A DNA stretch of 64,000 nt from Methyloterricola oryzae (GTDB lineage Bacteria > Pseudomonadota > Gammaproteobacteria > Methylococcales > Methylococcaceae), in contig NZ_JYNS01000007.1 in NCBI RefSeq assembly GCF_000934725.1, positions 1 through 64,000 of the forward strand, in the 5' to 3' direction. Position numbers and translations under genes: made by a program. Shown here one piece after another: positions 61,072-64,000 of the stretch. The stretch's first letter is position 1. The number at the start of each line of letters is the position of its first letter. Below the pieces are notes generated by a model. It searched no databases, had not been told where the DNA came from, and was given only the letters and a program-made list of their open reading frames with translations.

Positions 61072-64000
61072 AATCGCCCTCATCACCCGAGCCATAATGA
61101 TAGGTTTCCGTTAGTGGCTCAAATTCTTCCCCTCTGATCAGACGGCGCCCTTCGATCAATTTGGCGAAGATGTAATAGAGGCCAGGAATGACTACAACGC
61201 CAAAAATAGTGCCGAACAGCATCCCACCCAAGGCCGAAGTGCCGATCGTCCGGTTGCCGACAGCGCCGGCGCCGGTGGCGATCGCCAAGGGAATCAGTCC
61301 GGCGATAAATGCAAAGGATGTCATCAGGATGGGTCGGAAGCGCGCCTTCGCCGCCTCGATGGCTGCCGCCTTGATGGACACACCCTGGTTTTGACGCTGT
61401 ACCGCGTATTCAACAATCAGCACGGCGTTTTTGCCGAGCAGTCCGATGAGCATGACCAAACCAACCTGGGAGTAGACGTCGTTGGCAAGTCCTGTCTCTT
61501 TAAGCAATAGAAACGATCCGAAAATTCCCGCCGGGAGTGACAGCAACACGGCCAGTGGCAGCATGAAACTTTCGTACTGCGCTGCAAGCACGAGGTATAC
61601 GAATACGATGACCACCGCGAAGATCACTAAGGCTTCGTTGCCCCTTGCCGCCTCGTCAAATGACAAACCTTCCCACGCGATGTCATAGCCGCGCGGCAAT
61701 GTATGGGCGGCCACATCCCTGACCGCGGCGATTGCCTCACCGGTGGTGTATCCGGCTGCGGGTTCGGCCCGGATAGCGGCGGAATTGTAGAGGTTGTAGC
61801 GCGTGATTTCATTGGGACCCTGCCGCTTCTTCATGGTCATGAAGGCAGAATAAGGCACCATGTCGCCGGCATCATTCTTGACGTAGTAATTCAGGACATC
61901 CGAGGGGAAGCGCCTAAATTCGGGCAGTGCCTGCGTGTACACCTTGAAGAAGTTGTTGAAGCGGATAAAGCCCTGCTCGTAGGTACTGCCGATGAGGATA
62001 TCCAGATTCTCCATGGCTTTGTCGATGGACACCCCCTTCTGCATGGCGAGCTTGTTGTCGATGACCAGTTCATATTGCGGATAGTTGGCGGCGTAAAAGG
62101 TAAACAAACCGGTCAATTCCTTGCGCTTGCGCAGAGCCGCCATGAATTCCTGGTTGATCTTGTCGAATTCGTAGTAATCATTGCTGGAGGTTTTGTCCAA
62201 CAAGCGCAGCGCCAGACCTGAAGCGGCGCCATAACCTGGAACGGAAGGCGGTTGGAAAAATTCGATGACAGCTCCGAAATCGCGGGTCTTCTCCTCCAAC
62301 TCGTGGATGACGTCCTCCACAGACACCCTGCGTTCCGACCAGTCCTTTAAATTGATGATGCAAGTTCCCGCATTGGAACCACGGCCCTCGGTGAGGACTT
62401 CATAGCCCGCCAGGGACGATACAGATTGGACGCCTTCGATCTTGCTCGCAATCTCTTCAAGCTGCCTGGCAACCTTGTTCGTGACTTCCAGAGTCGAGCC
62501 GGGCGGGGTCTGAATGATCGCGTAAATCATGCCTTGGTCTTCGCCGGGAATGAATCCCGCTGGGAGGGTTTTGTTTACAAAAAATATCCCGAAGGAAAAG
62601 GCGCCTAGAACCAATAGGGTGAGCATTCGACGCGCAACAACCGCATCCAGAATTTTGACATAGCGACCTGTGATCCTTTCAAAAACATAATTGAACATGT
62701 CAATGAAAAGACGGATCGGCGTCCTTTTTCTGCGTTGCCCGTGGGTGCTGCGCAAGATCATGGCGCACAACACGGGGGCGAGCGACAACGCGACAATTGC
62801 CGAAATGATGATCGACGAGGCCATGGCAATGGAAAACTGCCGATAAAACACACCGACCGGCCCCGTCATGAAGGCGATAGGAACAAACACGGACGTCATG
62901 ACCAGAGTGATCGCGATGATAGCGCCACCAATCTCACTCAACACTTTTTGCGATGCCACGTATGGCGAGCAGTGCTCGGCCTCCATTTTGGCGTGCACCG
63001 CTTCCACGACTACGATGGCGTCATCGACCACAATGCCGATAGCCAATACCAGGGCGAACAAAGTTATCAGATTAATAGAGAGACCAAATGCCTGCATCAC
63101 GGCAAACGAGCCGATGAGGGAAACCGGTACAGCCAGGATGGGAATTAGCGTTGACCGCCAATCACCCAGAAAAATGAAAACCACCAGGGCGACAAGAAGA
63201 AAAGCTTCTCCGAGCGTGTGCAGAACCTTATCGATCGACGCATCAACAAAGCGCGATACATCATAGTTGATTTCATAATCCATACCCTCCGGAAAAGAGG
63301 CCTTCAATTCATTCAATTTCTCCTTGACGTCCTCGATTACTTTGCTCGCGTTACTTCCGTAGTTCTGCTTAAGAACGATTGAAGCAGATGGAAACGAGTC
63401 CTTATCCGAGTAGATGTCGTAAAACTCGCTGCTTAAATCGACTTTTGCAACATCCTTGAGGTGAAGAATTTCACCTTTAGAATTAGCCTTAACTATTATG
63501 TCTTCATACTGTTCCGGCTTGTCGTACCGCCCCTGATACACCAACACATATTCTTTAGACTGAGCTGCAATACCAGTACTTTGGCCAAGCCTTCCAGGCC
63601 GTCCAATGACGCTTTGCTTTGCAATAGCATCCATCACTTCATCGGTCGACACGTTATATGCGCGCATACGGTCCGGGTTCAGCCAAATACGCATCGCATA
63701 TTGGCGACTACCCAAAATCTTTGCCTGTGCGATTCCATAAACCCGCTGAATTTCTGGTATCACGTAGACGTTAGCATAGTTAAACAAGAATTTCTCATCT
63801 GCATTCTTGTCTTTACTATATAGGTTGATGTACATAAGCATGCTCGGCTGAACACGCTCCACTATGACCCCTTCCAATTGCACGAGTTTCGGCAAACGAC
63901 TCATGACTTGATCTAGACGCGTTTTTACATTAACCATCGCGATGTTTGGGTCCACGCTAAGGTCGAATATGATCTGAATCGTCGCCTCACCTGCACTGGT
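61064..64000 (-). CDS. RND efflux pump inner-membrane permease (5' end outside window)
   Basis: Proton-driven exporter of the hydrophobe/amphiphile (AcrB/MexB) type. The 978 visible residues miss the first tens of residues; the frame runs cleanly off the edge (TSAGEATIQIIFDLSVD at the end). The proton-relay pair lies in GIVVDDAIVVVE, and GEDQGMIYAIIQ marks the second periplasmic half. A periplasmic adaptor gene is expected just beyond the window. Confidence 0.95.
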   Translation of the reverse strand, partial: TSAGEATIQIIFDLSVDPNIAMVNVKTRLDQVMSRLPKLVQLEGVIVERVQPSMLMYINLYSKDKNADEKFLFNYANVYVIPEIQRVYGIAQAKILGSRQYAMRIWLNPDRMRAYNVSTDEVMDAIAKQSVIGRPGRLGQSTGIAAQSKEYVLVYQGRYDKPEQYEDIIVKANSKGEILHLKDVAKVDLSSEFYDIYSDKDSFPSASIVLKQNYGSNASKVIEDVKEKLNELKASFPEGMDYEINYDVSRFVDASIDKVLHTLGEAFLLVALVVFIFLGDWRSTLIPILAVPVSLIGSFAVMQAFGLSINLITLFALVLAIGIVVDDAIVVVEAVHAKMEAEHCSPYVASQKVLSEIGGAIIAITLVMTSVFVPIAFMTGPVGVFYRQFSIAMASSIIISAIVALSLAPVLCAMILRSTHGQRRKRTPIRLFIDMFNYVFERITGRYVKILDAVVARRMLTLLVLGAFSFGIFFVNKTLPAGFIPGEDQGMIYAIIQTPPGSTLEVTNKVARQLEEIASKIEGVQSVSSLAGYEVLTEGRGSNAGTCIINLKDWSERRVSVEDVIHELEEKTRDFGAVIEFFQPPSVPGYGAASGLALRLLDKTSSNDYYEFDKINQEFMAALRKRKELTGLFTFYAANYPQYELVIDNKLAMQKGVSIDKAMENLDILIGSTYEQGFIRFNNFFKVYTQALPEFRRFPSDVLNYYVKNDAGDMVPYSAFMTMKKRQGPNEITRYNLYNSAAIRAEPAAGYTTGEAIAAVRDVAAHTLPRGYDIAWEGLSFDEAARGNEALVIFAVVIVFVYLVLAAQYESFMLPLAVLLSLPAGIFGSFLLLKETGLANDVYSQVGLVMLIGLLGKNAVLIVEYAVQRQNQGVSIKAAAIEAAKARFRPILMTSFAFIAGLIPLAIATGAGAVGNRTIGTSALGGMLFGTIFGVVVIPGLYYIFAKLIEGRRLIRGEEFEPLTETYHYGSGDEGDYD

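Overview
The window is GC-rich, densely packed bacterial chromosome from a beta- or gammaproteobacterium able to live partly on inorganic electron donors. The evidence is a sulfide:quinone oxidoreductase next to a cytochrome bd oxidase operon, a complete structural and maturation operon for an oxygen-tolerant [NiFe] uptake hydrogenase, the block rpe-gph-trpE-trpG-trpD-trpC, and two surface proteins ending in VPxPA-type sorting signals. The sequence does not fix the genus.

Layout. 1-4.6 kb (minus strand): cydP-cydA-(secreted protein)-cydB-cydX-sqr, a sulfide-to-oxygen respiratory unit. 4.9-9.1 kb: a DUF5765 membrane protein, a small membrane protein, an isoprenylcysteine-methyltransferase-like protein, DEAD-box helicase deaD and a cold-shock gene. 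9.5-17.3 kb (minus strand): hupS-L-E-C-D-F-G-H-I-K, with a sigma-54-like promoter and a perfect palindrome upstream of hupS. 17.6-30.5 kb: an EF-hand, Met/Gly/His-rich exported protein, a CPA2 antiporter, a diguanylate cyclase, an M48 protease, rsgA, rof plus a radical SAM gene, three acetyltransferase-fold genes and polA. 30.7-36.3 kb: rpe, gph and trpEGDC. 36.3-50 kb: an orphan ATP-grasp gene, two sorted exoproteins, ygiQ, an HDOD regulator, sucA-sucB and an EF-G gene.

50.29-59.43 kb is an integrated element of about 9.1 kb in the 3' half of tRNA-Arg(CCT). It is bounded by a 47-bp direct repeat with one mismatch. It carries a tyrosine integrase, a run of small overlapping genes, a CHC2 zinc-finger primase gene split by a frameshift, a TOPRIM-DUF3987 replication protein and a distal cargo that includes several small exported proteins. 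No capsid, tail, lysis or conjugation genes are visible, so it resembles a phage satellite or a minimal integrative element. After it, the right edge holds an RND efflux pump and its outer-membrane channel (minus strand; the pump gene runs off the window).

How the genes fit together. SQR and the hydrogenase both feed electrons to quinone. Cytochrome bd, generally less sulfide-sensitive than heme-copper oxidases, can reoxidise quinol with O2. The six-cysteine proximal cluster motif in HupS means H2 oxidation can run while O2 is present. Sigma-54-like promoters are candidates upstream of both sqr and hupS.
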